Assembly (NCBI RefSeq): GCF_028622875.1
Contig: NZ_CP117709.1
Span: forward strand, 5,149,001 to 5,213,000
Direction: 5' to 3'
Length of the DNA: 64,000 bases
Source: Streptomyces sp. MMBL 11-1
Lineage (GTDB): Bacteria > Actinomycetota > Actinomycetes > Streptomycetales > Streptomycetaceae
Shown here: positions 8,740-16,123 of the stretch, one piece after another
How positions within the stretch are numbered: the stretch's first letter is position 1
Layout: each line of letters begins with the position of its first letter
Program-made: the position numbers and the translations under genes
The notes under the pieces: model-generated
What the model was told of the DNA's origin: nothing
The model's input: only the letters and a program-made list of their open reading frames with translations
The model's database searches: none

Positions 8740-8769
8740 AGCGGCTCGCCATTCGGTAGCCGCTTTTTT
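8740..8769 (+). terminator. Rho-independent terminator with T-tract
   Basis: Stem agcggct / agccgct with an 11-nt loop, followed directly by six T (8764-8769). It ends the 260-8718 operon and isolates the clamp gene as its own unit. Confidence 0.85.
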
Positions 8770-8800
8770 CATGCCCGAAATCAGAGAACCGGAGTCAGCC

Positions 8801-9424
8801 ATGACCGCCACCGTCGTTGAGCCCACCGTCGAGACCTCGACCCCCGTCATCACCCTCCCCGAGCCCCAGAGCCTGTACCGGGCCGTGTCGAACGCGCTGC
8901 TGTTCACCATCGGCGCCAAGGAGCACATCCCGGCGCTGCGAGCGGTCCGCTTCGAGCGGGACCTGGACGGCACCCTGACGCTGGTGGCATGCGACCGGTA
9001 CCGGCTGTTCACCGAGACCGTCGAGAACACCATGGAGGGATGGAAGGGCCAGCTCCAGTTCCTCCTCGCCTGCGACGACGCGAAGCGTCTCGCCGACGTC
9101 CTCAAGGGAGCAGGCCGAATCGGAGAAGTCACGCTGACCGTGGACGACACCCGGATGACGGTGCGGGCCGGCGCCGTCGACATCAGCCTGGGCTTCGAGC
9201 AGGAGGCCACGTTCCCGCAGTGGCGAAACCTGCTGCCGAAGGAAGACGATGCCAGTGACGTCGGCGGCATCGCGCTCAACCCGGCGCACCTCGGACACAT
9301 CAGCAAGCTGAAGCTCGCCTCCGGCGGCCCCGCCCAGTTCAAGTTCTACGGCGCCAACAAGCCGTCCCAGATCAGCTTCAACGACGGCCCGGTCATCTGG
9401 CAGATGCCCGTCATCAGCAGGTAA
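8801..9424 (+). CDS. Shortened DNA polymerase III beta-clamp-like protein, 207 aa
   Basis: Related to the bacterial sliding clamp DnaN, which encircles DNA and tethers polymerase. Visible matches are LVACDRYRLF (E. coli domain 2 has VATDGHRLAV), FPQWRNLLPKEDD (E. coli FPDYRRVLPKNPD, end of domain 2) and a C-terminal IWQMPVIS like the terminal YVVMPMRL. Domain 1 and the first half of domain 3 appear absent: 207 aa against about 370. The start is ATG 8801 with GGAG upstream; ATG 8771 lies in the terminator. The gene stands alone between two terminators. Whether it forms a ring, caps the host clamp, or is non-functional cannot be told. Confidence 0.8.
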   Translation: MTATVVEPTVETSTPVITLPEPQSLYRAVSNALLFTIGAKEHIPALRAVRFERDLDGTLTLVACDRYRLFTETVENTMEGWKGQLQFLLACDDAKRLADVLKGAGRIGEVTLTVDDTRMTVRAGAVDISLGFEQEATFPQWRNLLPKEDDASDVGGIALNPAHLGHISKLKLASGGPAQFKFYGANKPSQISFNDGPVIWQMPVISR

Positions 9425-9494
9425 CTCCGCCGATTGGCCAGCCGGCCCCCGAATGGCCGGCAGTGCAATCCGAACTGTGCAGATTCACTGATGC

Positions 9495-9525
9495 CCAGCC
9501 CGCTGGAATCCGCAGCGGGCTGGTC
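9495..9525 (+). terminator. Terminator after the clamp-like gene
   Basis: Perfect 11-bp inverted repeat ccagcccgctg / cagcgggctgg with a 7-nt loop, then TCTTC. It lies 70 bp after the clamp stop codon. Confidence 0.8.
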
Positions 9526-9557
9526 TTCGGTGTACCCACACAATGAGGAGGTTTACC

Positions 9558-10043
9558 GTGCCTGAAATTCGGACCGATGTCTGGATCAGGAACGCCACGT
9601 CCGCAGAAGTCTTCCTGGACTACCTCGGCAAGCACCTGGTGGCGCTGCCTTTCGGCAGGGAGGAGGACAAGGTCGGAGGACAGTTCGTCGTCCTCGACCC
9701 CGCAGCCGAAACACTGTCGCTGCGGAACTACGCCACCGGCGCGATCACCGAACTGCCCTGGTTCACCACGCACTTCCGGTACAGCACCTACATCGAATCG
9801 CCGTTCACCGGTTTGGCGGTAGGGATGGTTCGCCGATTCGAGTGGCACCACGACCGCAACGGCAACCCCCTGGTCCTGCCGACCAGCCATCTCGGAACGG
9901 TCGACAAGGTCACCGACACGTACATCGACCTGTGGGTCCGAGACGCCTCCTACCAGGCAGGGGGTTGGTCGGGACGCATCAACGCCAGCGACGCGGCCCG
10001 CCACTCCGTCCGCGCCCCGCACCTCAAGAACCCCAGCGAATAA
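9558..10043 (+). CDS. Hypothetical protein, 161 aa
   Basis: GTG 9558 is the chosen start because GAGGAGG (9545-9551) sits at ideal distance; the in-frame ATG at 9543 overlaps that ribosome site. The sequence is strand-rich and soluble, with FVVLDPAAETLSLRNYATG and a Trp/His segment FEWHHDRNGN. It is monocistronic: a terminator lies before it and the first conserved palindrome after it. No family is recognised. Confidence 0.65.
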   Translation: MPEIRTDVWIRNATSAEVFLDYLGKHLVALPFGREEDKVGGQFVVLDPAAETLSLRNYATGAITELPWFTTHFRYSTYIESPFTGLAVGMVRRFEWHHDRNGNPLVLPTSHLGTVDKVTDTYIDLWVRDASYQAGGWSGRINASDAARHSVRAPHLKNPSE

Positions 10044-10051
10044 CGAATCCC

Positions 10052-10069
10052 GTCACTCGAATGGGTGAC
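10052..10069 (+). promoter_or_regulatory. Conserved accessory-region palindrome, copy A
   Basis: GTCACTCGAATGGGTGAC, an 18-bp imperfect palindrome with outer arms GTCAC/GTGAC. It starts 9 bp after a stop codon and 73 bp before the GTG at 10143. Three further copies lie in the same segment, all intergenic, so it reads as a regulator-binding site for the 10143-11639 operon. Confidence 0.65.
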
Positions 10070-10142
10070 CGGACCAATTCTGTCGGAACTCGTTGAGCCA
10101 TAAACGCCAGCGGCCCCGACCAGAACCCGAAAGGAACCAGCC

Positions 10143-10496
10143 GTGACCATGCCCGCACCCGAGGCGCTCCCCACCCCGCTCCCGCTGCCCATCCGCACCG
10201 TCGTCGCCGACTGGGAGACCGTCTCCGACGACCAGGGCTCCACCATCTCCCCGGACATGCGCCCGGTCGTCATCACCGTCACCGCCGACAGCAGCGACGC
10301 AGCGATCGACGCCGCGTCCGACAAACTCCAGGCCCGCTACGGCCCCCACGTCGAGGCCCTGCACCGGCAGCTCCTTACCCGCGACGACTGGTTCGGCCTG
10401 AACGACACCGACCCCCTGCTGCGGGTCTGCGCCGTCTTTGTCGGCGCCCCGATTCTCGACGATGACGGCGACGAGCACGCGGTCTACCTCGCCTGA
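10143..10496 (+). CDS. Hypothetical acidic protein, 117 aa
   Basis: GTG 10143 follows GAAAGGAACC. The N-terminus is Pro-rich (APEALPTPLPLP) and the rest is acidic and soluble, with VVITVTADSSDAAIDAASD (strand then helix). It is the first gene downstream of palindrome copy A and presumably its regulatory target. No family is recognised. Confidence 0.6.
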   Translation: MTMPAPEALPTPLPLPIRTVVADWETVSDDQGSTISPDMRPVVITVTADSSDAAIDAASDKLQARYGPHVEALHRQLLTRDDWFGLNDTDPLLRVCAVFVGAPILDDDGDEHAVYLA

Positions 10497-10565
10497 CCAC
10501 ACCGGCCCGGCCCCAAGCCCCGGACGCAGCCGCAACAACCAACAGCCCAGCAAGAGGAGCCCCGC

Positions 10566-11024
10566 ATGAGCGACCCCCGACCCGCCCCTACCACCGGCTG
10601 GTTTATCGACCTGTCCGAGGAGCAGCAGGCTGAGCTTCTCGGCGCCAGCCTCACCGTCTTCTGCAACATGAGGGCCACCACCGGCATCCTCACGGCCGTA
10701 CAGGACGGGATCGCCTACCTCTACCTGCCCAGCGAGGCCGACCCCGTGCAGTACCCGGTCGGCGGCAGCCGCTACGAGCGCGTCCCCGGCACCCCGATCA
10801 GGCCGGCCCTCGCCTCCGCGCTGCGCTACGAGGAGTCCTGGCGCCAGCGCACCAAGACCCTGACCGACGAGAACGGCGAACTCCTCGACGGGGTCGACCA
10901 GTCCGACTACGACCAGGCGGAGGCCAGGTACGAGGCGGGCCTGCCCGGCGTATTCGACAGCCTGCTCTCCGAGTCCATCGACGCCACGTTCAGCCGCCAC
11001 ACCGACCCTGTGAGGGAGAAGTAA
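10566..11024 (+). CDS. Hypothetical protein, 152 aa
   Basis: ATG 10566 has AAGAGGAGC upstream. It begins with a Pro-rich leader, then GWFIDLSEEQQAELLGAS. The C-terminal half is helical and acidic (SDYDQAEARYEAGLPG). No membrane or signal segment. It lies 70 bp after the previous gene and 3 bp before the next. Function unknown. Confidence 0.65.
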   Translation: MSDPRPAPTTGWFIDLSEEQQAELLGASLTVFCNMRATTGILTAVQDGIAYLYLPSEADPVQYPVGGSRYERVPGTPIRPALASALRYEESWRQRTKTLTDENGELLDGVDQSDYDQAEARYEAGLPGVFDSLLSESIDATFSRHTDPVREK

Positions 11025-11027
11025 CCC

Positions 11028-11639
11028 ATGACCACCAACAGCGCTCCAGTCTTCAAGGCCCCCTTCGGTGGGGCCGGGTGCCAGGTATCCGACCCCAGAG
11101 AGCACAAGGGCTACCACTACGTGGTCGCGTGGTGCATCGGCTTGGGCGCCACCTCGCGGGACTACGTCATCGGCCAGTGCAACCAGGCAGCGAAGGAGGA
11201 CGCCCCGGTCAACGCGATTTACAAGACCCGCGCCGCTCCCCACGAAGAGGACAAGGGCACGTGGGTGGTCTTCGACGAGATCGCCCGCCCGGAGAACAAG
11301 GAGCGCATCGAGCAGTACGTCCAGGCCATGGTCGACTACGAGAGGCGCCTTGCCGAGTGGCGCCAGGCGCAGAAGAACCACCCGCCGCTTCACTCCTACA
11401 CGCTGACCTTCCCCGCCACGGTGACCGTCACCGTTCGGGCGGTCTCACTCAAGGCCGCCGCCGTTGCCCTGGCCCCGGTGGACGGACAACAGCATCACGA
11501 GGTCAAGCAGGTGGTCCCGGCCTTCGGCGGCACGATGCGGCTCCTGCTGGATCGGACAGCCGCCGACCTGGTCGCCACCGACGACCCCGAGCACAAGGCC
11601 CCGCCGGCTCCCGAGCGTAGGATGCCTCTCGGCACCTGA
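11028..11639 (+). CDS. Hypothetical protein, 203 aa
   Basis: ATG 11028 follows GAGGGAGAAG. The middle is a charged helix (RIEQYVQAMVDYERRLAEW), then a strand-rich stretch (YTLTFPATVTVTVRAVSL) and a disordered Pro/Arg tail. It is the last gene of its operon and is followed by a hairpin terminator. No known family is recognised. Confidence 0.65.
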   Translation: MTTNSAPVFKAPFGGAGCQVSDPREHKGYHYVVAWCIGLGATSRDYVIGQCNQAAKEDAPVNAIYKTRAAPHEEDKGTWVVFDEIARPENKERIEQYVQAMVDYERRLAEWRQAQKNHPPLHSYTLTFPATVTVTVRAVSLKAAAVALAPVDGQQHHEVKQVVPAFGGTMRLLLDRTAADLVATDDPEHKAPPAPERRMPLGT

Positions 11640-11655
11640 ACAGCTCCTGGTACCG

Positions 11656-11705
11656 GCCCGGCCCTCCTTCGCGCCTCCTACGCGCCAAGGGGGGCCGGGC
11701 CTTTG
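11656..11705 (+). terminator. Terminator after the 10143-11639 operon
   Basis: Stem gcccggccc / gggccgggc with a 27-nt loop, followed by CTTTGC. GC-rich stem, weak T-tract. Confidence 0.65.
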
Positions 11706-11819
11706 CTATCCCCCGGGCTGGAGCAGACGATGTTCCCCCGCGCATTCGAGACGCAGTAGCGTCGCGGGCAGGGACACCGCAGCAACCAGGGAGCATCCTG
11801 CTGACGGCTTCGGCACCCC

Positions 11820-11837
11820 ATCACTCGTACGGGTGGT
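11820..11837 (+). promoter_or_regulatory. Conserved accessory-region palindrome, copy B
   Basis: Core TCACTCGTACGGGTGG, one base off copies A and D in the right arm. It is embedded in a larger inverted repeat (gcaccccatcac ... gtggtggggtgc). It lies about 80 bp upstream of ATG 11919, with a TAGAAT -10-like box at 11903-11908 between them. Confidence 0.55.
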
Positions 11838-11918
11838 GGGGTGCAGTGTTCGCCAGCCGAAAGTATCCCCGCCCATGGGGGCGACCTGATCATCGGCAGA
11901 AATAGAATCGGAGTGCGA

Positions 11919-12260
11919 ATGAGTGCCCGCGTCGGTATGAACTACGTGGACGAACACGGCAACCAGCAGAAGCTCTGGGAGAGCGGCGCGCAAAAGCTCG
12001 CCCATGTCGCCGAGAACGCCCCCGTCGGTCGGCTGCAAGCCCCTGGGCAGTGGCGGGTCACGGCCGTGAGGGACTTCCAGGACAGCGGTCTTTGGGAGGT
12101 GACGTGGGTAGAGCCGGGCGATACCGAGCGGGTTGGCGGCTGGATCATCACCGGGCTCACCGCCAAAGGTCGCAACCTGCTCAGCGACTGGAACCGCCGC
12201 GTCACCGTGGGCGGCGATCGAGGACCCGCCAGGAAGAACCGTCCAGGAGAGGCCACTTGA
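11919..12260 (+). CDS. Hypothetical protein, 113 aa
   Basis: ATG 11919 (MSARVGMNY) is chosen over an in-frame start at 11841 that would overlap the copy B hairpin region. A -10-like TAGAAT ends 10 bp upstream, so the message would have a very short leader. The protein is beta-like (QWRVTAVRDFQDSGLWEVTW) with a basic tail. Its TGA shares one base with the next ATG. Function unknown. Confidence 0.6.
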   Translation: MSARVGMNYVDEHGNQQKLWESGAQKLAHVAENAPVGRLQAPGQWRVTAVRDFQDSGLWEVTWVEPGDTERVGGWIITGLTAKGRNLLSDWNRRVTVGGDRGPARKNRPGEAT

Positions 12261-12577
12261 TGAGCAAGCTGCAAAACTGCTGCTGGACCCTGGTGCAGCA
12301 CTCCGCGTACGCAGCCAAGCAGGACCCCGTCTTCAGGAACGCGGTCGAACCTGCCGACCTCACCACCCACCAGCAGCTCGGCGAGGTCGTCGATGCCGGA
12401 GGGCTTCTTTTCACAAGCCTCCCCGACGCTGAGGAGGCAGCCGACGACGCCAGCAAACCAAGCCTCGACCAAACCCTGTACCCCGACCGGGTGAGCAGCG
12501 TCCCGCCAATCGAGCTGACTTTCCACGAAGCGCTCACCATCGGCGGCCGACCCCTATTCATCGGAGGGAATTCGTAG
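12260..12577 (+). CDS. Hypothetical protein, 105 aa
   Basis: ATG 12260 overlaps the preceding stop and follows AGGAGAGG. It is soluble, with a central helix (EVVDAGGLLFTSLPDAEEAA) and a C-terminal FHEALTIGGRPLFIGG. It is the second gene of the unit controlled from copy B. No family is recognised. Confidence 0.6.
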   Translation: MSKLQNCCWTLVQHSAYAAKQDPVFRNAVEPADLTTHQQLGEVVDAGGLLFTSLPDAEEAADDASKPSLDQTLYPDRVSSVPPIELTFHEALTIGGRPLFIGGNS

Positions 12578-12880
12578 TACCGGCTCTCGTCAGCCGAACG
12601 GGCTAGACGTGAGACCGCTCCTAAGCAGACAAACGCAGACAGGCATGGGGCGCACACCCGGCTCAACTGGGCTTTGCGCGGGCCTAGATGACGCCTGTCG
12701 TGCGCTTATGCGCCCGGCGTATGCGCCCCCAACTAGTAACGAAACTGTTCGGTCGCAAGACGCCAATCAGTCAAAATTTCGTATCCAAACCAACGTCCTG
12801 TACCCCCCTTTGGCTCCTTCACACGCTTGGCGGCGCTAGAGTGCGGCCTTACCCTTACCGCACCGCATGGAGGAACAGCC
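12578..12880. other. AT-richer intergenic region upstream of the Lsr2-like gene
   Basis: No gene is seen. It contains a direct repeat of TATGCGCCC (12708-12732 area), an AT-rich patch (gtcaaaatttcgtatcc) unusual for this GC content, and a small inverted repeat gtgcgg / ccgcac just before the ribosome site GGAGGAA. A TAGAGT near 12835 may be a -10 box. AT-rich tracts are where Lsr2-type proteins bind, so autoregulation is possible (inference). Confidence 0.5.
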
Positions 12881-13582
12881 ATGGCGCAAAAAGTTCAACT
12901 ATTGCTCATCGATGATCTCGACGGAGGTGAAGCCGCCGAGACCGTGACGTTCGCTCTGGACGGCCGCGTCTACGAGATCGACCTCAACCACCTCAACGCG
13001 CAGAAGTTGCGGGAGACGATCGAGCCTTTCCGCCGCGCAGGGCGCCGCGCCGGCACAACCAACCTGCGAGCCAGGGGCCTGCACGTTTCCCGCACCAGCC
13101 AACTACCGCCCCAGCCTGACGACAGCGGTCAGATCCGGCACTGGGCCAAGCGATATGGCATCCCGGTCAACAAGCGAGGCCGTGTGGCCGGCGAGGTGCG
13201 CGAAGCCTACGAAGCCTGTCAGCGCAACGATAGTGAGCCTCTCAAAAAGTTGCTCGCAGTAAACAATCTCGACCCTGACACCGAGCCCGCTCCGGAGACA
13301 ATCTCCACCGAGCCTGAGGCTCCCACGGTAATCACCTCGGAAGACCGTGCCCGCATCACAGCACGTCAGGCAGGCAAGCTCAGCAAGGCCCAACTCAACA
13401 GGCTCCGTGAGGCATATGCAGACGACAAGGGCCTAGGAATCTCCGACGGCCGCAGCAACGCCACGACTTACGAAGCTCTGGCCAACCGAGGACTCATGCG
13501 GAAGATCGAAGAGAACGTCTACGAGATCACCCTGGCTGGCCGACTCTGGTTCGAAGTCCACGACATCAGCCCGGCCGCCTAA
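12881..13582 (+). CDS. Lsr2-like nucleoid protein with C-terminal winged-helix-like extension, 233 aa
   Basis: Residues 1-112 match Lsr2, the actinobacterial DNA-bridging xenogeneic silencer. The dimerisation part begins MAQKVQLLLIDDLDGGEAAE and the DNA-binding part has IRHWAKRYGIPVNKRGRV, with the minor-groove RGR at residues 99-101. Host Lsr2 is about 110 aa. The extra 120 residues comprise an acidic linker and a segment (LSKAQLNRLREAY ... YEITLAGRLWFE) that looks like a winged helix. Start ATG 12881 with GGAGGAA. A second Lsr2-like gene follows. It probably silences the element or host AT-rich DNA; target unknown. Confidence 0.88.
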   Translation: MAQKVQLLLIDDLDGGEAAETVTFALDGRVYEIDLNHLNAQKLRETIEPFRRAGRRAGTTNLRARGLHVSRTSQLPPQPDDSGQIRHWAKRYGIPVNKRGRVAGEVREAYEACQRNDSEPLKKLLAVNNLDPDTEPAPETISTEPEAPTVITSEDRARITARQAGKLSKAQLNRLREAYADDKGLGISDGRSNATTYEALANRGLMRKIEENVYEITLAGRLWFEVHDISPAA

Positions 13583-13609
13583 CCTCAAGCCCACAACTGC
13601 ATACCCAAA

Positions 13610-13644
13610 GAAGCCCGTCAGCCTGCCGACGACTGACGGGCTTC
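13610..13644 (+). terminator. Terminator 1 after the first Lsr2-like gene
   Basis: Perfect 12-bp stem gaagcccgtcag / ctgacgggcttc with an 11-nt loop, 28 bp after the stop codon. Confidence 0.8.
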
Positions 13645-13655
13645 GCCGTACCTCC

Positions 13656-13680
13656 AAGGCCCCGTAGCCCGGGGCCTTTT
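13656..13680 (+). terminator. Terminator 2, tandem with the previous one
   Basis: Stem aaggccccg / cggggcctt with a 5-nt loop and TTTT ending at 13680, just 25 bp before the next gene. The tandem pair separates the two Lsr2-like genes into independent units, or attenuates read-through. Confidence 0.75.
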
Positions 13681-13704
13681 CCATGCACACCCAGGGAGAC
13701 AGCC

Positions 13705-14694
13705 ATGCTGCGCACCATCGTTACGACCACCGACGACCTCGCCAACGACGGCACCCTCGCCGATGAGACCATCCGCTTCGCCCTCGACGGCACCCAGTAC
13801 GAGATCGACCTCACCTCCGCCAACGCCGACACCCTGCGCTCCGCCCTCGCGCCCTACATCCGGGCCGGCCGCACCATCCGAACCGGACACAGCAACAACT
13901 CCAAGTCCGGCGCTGTGCCCATGGAGACGCCCGCCGGCGGCGGCGCAACGAGCAGCCGACACCAGGGCGGCATCAACCCCGCCGAGGTGCGCGCATGGGC
14001 GCGCGAGCACGACGTTCCTGTCCCCAAGCGAGGCCGCCTGCCCAAGGACGTCAAGGACGCGTACAGCGTGCACACGAAATTCGGAGACCGCACCCAGCTC
14101 GACGCCCTCCTGCGCAGGCAGAGCACCGACACCGAAGCCCTTACACCCGATCCCACTCCTCAGCCCCCCACCCCCAGCACACAGACCGAGGCAACGGAAG
14201 GCATGCTCCTGAACTTCGCCCCGCCCGCCCCCGCCGAGAACACCGACAAGCCGACCAGCGAGAGCACCGCACCGCAGCAGGACGCAAAACAGCAGCCCGC
14301 CGAGCCCGACACCAACACCCCCGACGACCCCGAAGAGGCCGAAGCCCGCAAGCACTACCGCAACCTCAAGGAGGCCGGGCTGCTCAGTGCCCGCGCATCG
14401 GCCGACGGGTACTGGGAACGGCGAACGGCAGGCGGTCTGGAGCGTACCGACAAGGTTGAGAGCATGACCCTCGCCGAGCGCATCAGCATCCTCACGGAAA
14501 GGAACGTCACCCTCCTGGGGAAGCTCGCCGGCATCCTCAACCTCGACAAGGGCGGCAAGATCAGCTACCTCGCAGGATCAATCCAGCGAATGGAGAACCT
14601 GGAGGTCATCGTCGAGGACCGAACCTCTCCTCACGGCTGGGCGATCACTGATTTCGGCCGCTACGCCCACAGCGTCCACAGTCTGGGCGAATAG
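13705..14694 (+). CDS. Second Lsr2-like protein with long C-terminal extension, 329 aa
   Basis: The Lsr2 core is clear at residues 1-121: a dimerisation part (ETIRFALDGTQYEIDL) and a DNA-binding part (EVRAWAREHDVPVPKRGRLP, RGR at 109-111). An insertion of about 25 residues separates them. Then comes a Pro/Thr/Ala/Glu-rich disordered linker (about 140-210) and a C-terminal domain of about 115 residues ending with HGWAITDFGRYAHSV, possibly winged-helix. ATG 13705 follows GGGAGAC. At 329 aa it is three times the usual Lsr2 length. It diverges enough from its neighbour to be an old duplication or a separate acquisition. Confidence 0.85.
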   Translation: MLRTIVTTTDDLANDGTLADETIRFALDGTQYEIDLTSANADTLRSALAPYIRAGRTIRTGHSNNSKSGAVPMETPAGGGATSSRHQGGINPAEVRAWAREHDVPVPKRGRLPKDVKDAYSVHTKFGDRTQLDALLRRQSTDTEALTPDPTPQPPTPSTQTEATEGMLLNFAPPAPAENTDKPTSESTAPQQDAKQQPAEPDTNTPDDPEEAEARKHYRNLKEAGLLSARASADGYWERRTAGGLERTDKVESMTLAERISILTERNVTLLGKLAGILNLDKGGKISYLAGSIQRMENLEVIVEDRTSPHGWAITDFGRYAHSVHSLGE

Positions 14695-14710
14695 CGTGGG
14701 GCGAAACTAT

Positions 14711-14743
14711 GGAACCCGGCGCGTATCGTCCTCGCCGGGTTCC
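14711..14743 (+). terminator. Terminator after the second Lsr2-like gene
   Basis: Perfect 11-bp stem ggaacccggcg / cgccgggttcc with an 11-nt loop, 16 bp after the stop codon. Confidence 0.8.
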
Positions 14744-14762
14744 GCAAGGCCCCGGACGGCGA

Positions 14763-14780
14763 TTCACCCATTCGAGTGTC
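14763..14780 (-). promoter_or_regulatory. Conserved accessory-region palindrome, copy C (inverted)
   Basis: TTCACCCATTCGAGTGTC on the + strand; its complement GACACTCGAATGGGTGAA matches copy A except at the ends. It lies about 90 bp upstream of GTG 14871. A possible promoter follows it: TTCCGG (14805-14810), 18 bp, TAGCTT (14829-14834). Confidence 0.6.
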
Positions 14781-14870
14781 GGTGAAACAATTCGTCCCAG
14801 TGCGTTCCGGACACAGCGACTTTCCCGCTAGCTTTGGTCCATCGTGACTCGATCAGCACAGGGAGTAACT

Positions 14871-15338
14871 GTGGCAGTAGAGACTACCGACTTCGTGCCC
14901 CCCTCCGAAGACGACGTGTACGCGCACATTGACTCCATCCCCCCACGGCTCCGCAGGTGCGCCGCAGCCCAGCACAACTGGCAGCCCCACGACTGGACCG
15001 GCTACAAGGCCAGCGGCGCTCTGCTCAAGCCCAAGGAAGACCCCAGGCGAGCTGTCAGCTTCGAGGTCACCGAGGTCTGCGGCGGTGGGGCAGGCTGCGG
15101 TCTTAGGCGCCACCATTCCTTCAGCGTTGCAGGCGAACGCGTCTACGACCGGACCGCGTTCACCTACTCCCAGCGCAACGAGAACCTCACCAGCCCCTAC
15201 GGCATTTCCACCACGGGCATCAGCGTCCGCCGCGAGGTCAGCAACGACAACATGTACCGCCGCATCATCGGGGCCGGCCGCGTCCACCTCGCGCCCGCTG
15301 GCGCCACCAAGAAGGCGCTCGGCAGGAAGGCCGCGTAA
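14871..15338 (+). CDS. Hypothetical Cys/His protein, 155 aa
   Basis: GTG 14871 follows GGGAG at good distance; a longer GTG start at 14844 has no ribosome site. Cys/His residues (RRCAAAQHNWQPHD, then CGGGAGCGLRRHHSF) could form a zinc site. The C-terminus is basic (ATKKALGRKAA). It shares one base with the next gene's start. No family is recognised. Confidence 0.65.
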   Translation: MAVETTDFVPPSEDDVYAHIDSIPPRLRRCAAAQHNWQPHDWTGYKASGALLKPKEDPRRAVSFEVTEVCGGGAGCGLRRHHSFSVAGERVYDRTAFTYSQRNENLTSPYGISTTGISVRREVSNDNMYRRIIGAGRVHLAPAGATKKALGRKAA

Positions 15339-16060
15339 TGGCCCGCCAACTCATCCAGACGGCAACCACCTCCTGCGACTGGCACGCTGCGCTCCCCGAC
15401 CCCCAGAAAATCGACGCGACCACCCAACGCACGCCCGCACTCGACAAAGAGATCGACCTCTGCGGCTTCTGCGCGCTGGTGTGGGACTTCGTCTTCCCGA
15501 GACTGGACGAGATCCACCAGATGCTCAAGCCGGACGTCGTCGAAATGCTGGTGCGCTCCGCCCGCAGTTCCAAGGACGCCGATGCCCGCGTCCCCGTACA
15601 GCTCGCCCTCCACGGGAACACAACACCAGCGGAGCCTGCACCATCGAAGGCAGGCGGAAAATCTCCAAAGGAGAAGAATGAAGCACGCGCGTCTGCACCC
15701 GCTCCTGCACGTGCAAGCAAGAACGGGCGTTGGCTCGCAAATGAAGATCAGGTCCGCTGCCCCCTCCCGCACCGTGCCGGCAGCCCGGCCACGTACTGGG
15801 TCAAGGTCCGCGACAGGGGCAGCCATGCGAAAAGTAGTCACGGGTTGCTCGGCCCTCAAATCGCCTACGAGTTCCCCCCAGCCCCGACCACGGGGAAGCA
15901 GCTCGACCTTCCCGTGAAGTGCTTCGTCCACAAGGTATGCGCCGAAGCCGGCGGCTTCGGCTTCAAGGACGAGGCGGGCCTTCGCTGCCACATCATCAAG
16001 GCCAAGGCGTGGGAACCGCACGAGGACGCCGCAGAAACCCCGCAGAGCGCAGCCGCGTAG
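15338..16060 (+). CDS. Hypothetical two-zinc-site protein, 240 aa
   Basis: Start ATG 15338 overlaps the previous stop (TAATG). The N-terminal module has C13-x2-H16 and C42-x2-C45 (CDWH ... CGFC) and then a helix, compatible with a zinc-stabilised domain. A basic, Pro/Ala/Lys-rich linker (about 95-130) joins it to a C-terminal module with CFVHKVC and a later CH pair. Two metal modules joined by a flexible linker fit a nucleic-acid-binding protein; that is inference. Confidence 0.65.
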   Translation: MARQLIQTATTSCDWHAALPDPQKIDATTQRTPALDKEIDLCGFCALVWDFVFPRLDEIHQMLKPDVVEMLVRSARSSKDADARVPVQLALHGNTTPAEPAPSKAGGKSPKEKNEARASAPAPARASKNGRWLANEDQVRCPLPHRAGSPATYWVKVRDRGSHAKSSHGLLGPQIAYEFPPAPTTGKQLDLPVKCFVHKVCAEAGGFGFKDEAGLRCHIIKAKAWEPHEDAAETPQSAAA

Positions 16061-16066
16061 AGCTGA

Positions 16067-16117
16067 AAATCAGCAGGGCCCCCGTCTTCTCCGTAGAGAC
16101 GGGGGCCCTGCTGATTT
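16067..16117. terminator. Bidirectional terminator, 21-bp perfect stem
   Basis: Inverted repeat of 21 bp per arm (16067-16087 and 16097-16117) starting AAATCAGCAGGGCC, with a 9-nt loop; A-rich on one side and T-rich on the other. It lies between convergent genes (stop 16060 on +, stop 16124 on -), so it can serve both. Confidence 0.9.
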
Positions 16118-16123
16118 CCGACC

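Noticed and set aside
8771..8800. ATG 8771 as start of the clamp-like gene
   Set aside because: It directly follows the terminator T-tract; ATG 8801 has GGAG and fits the clamp alignment.
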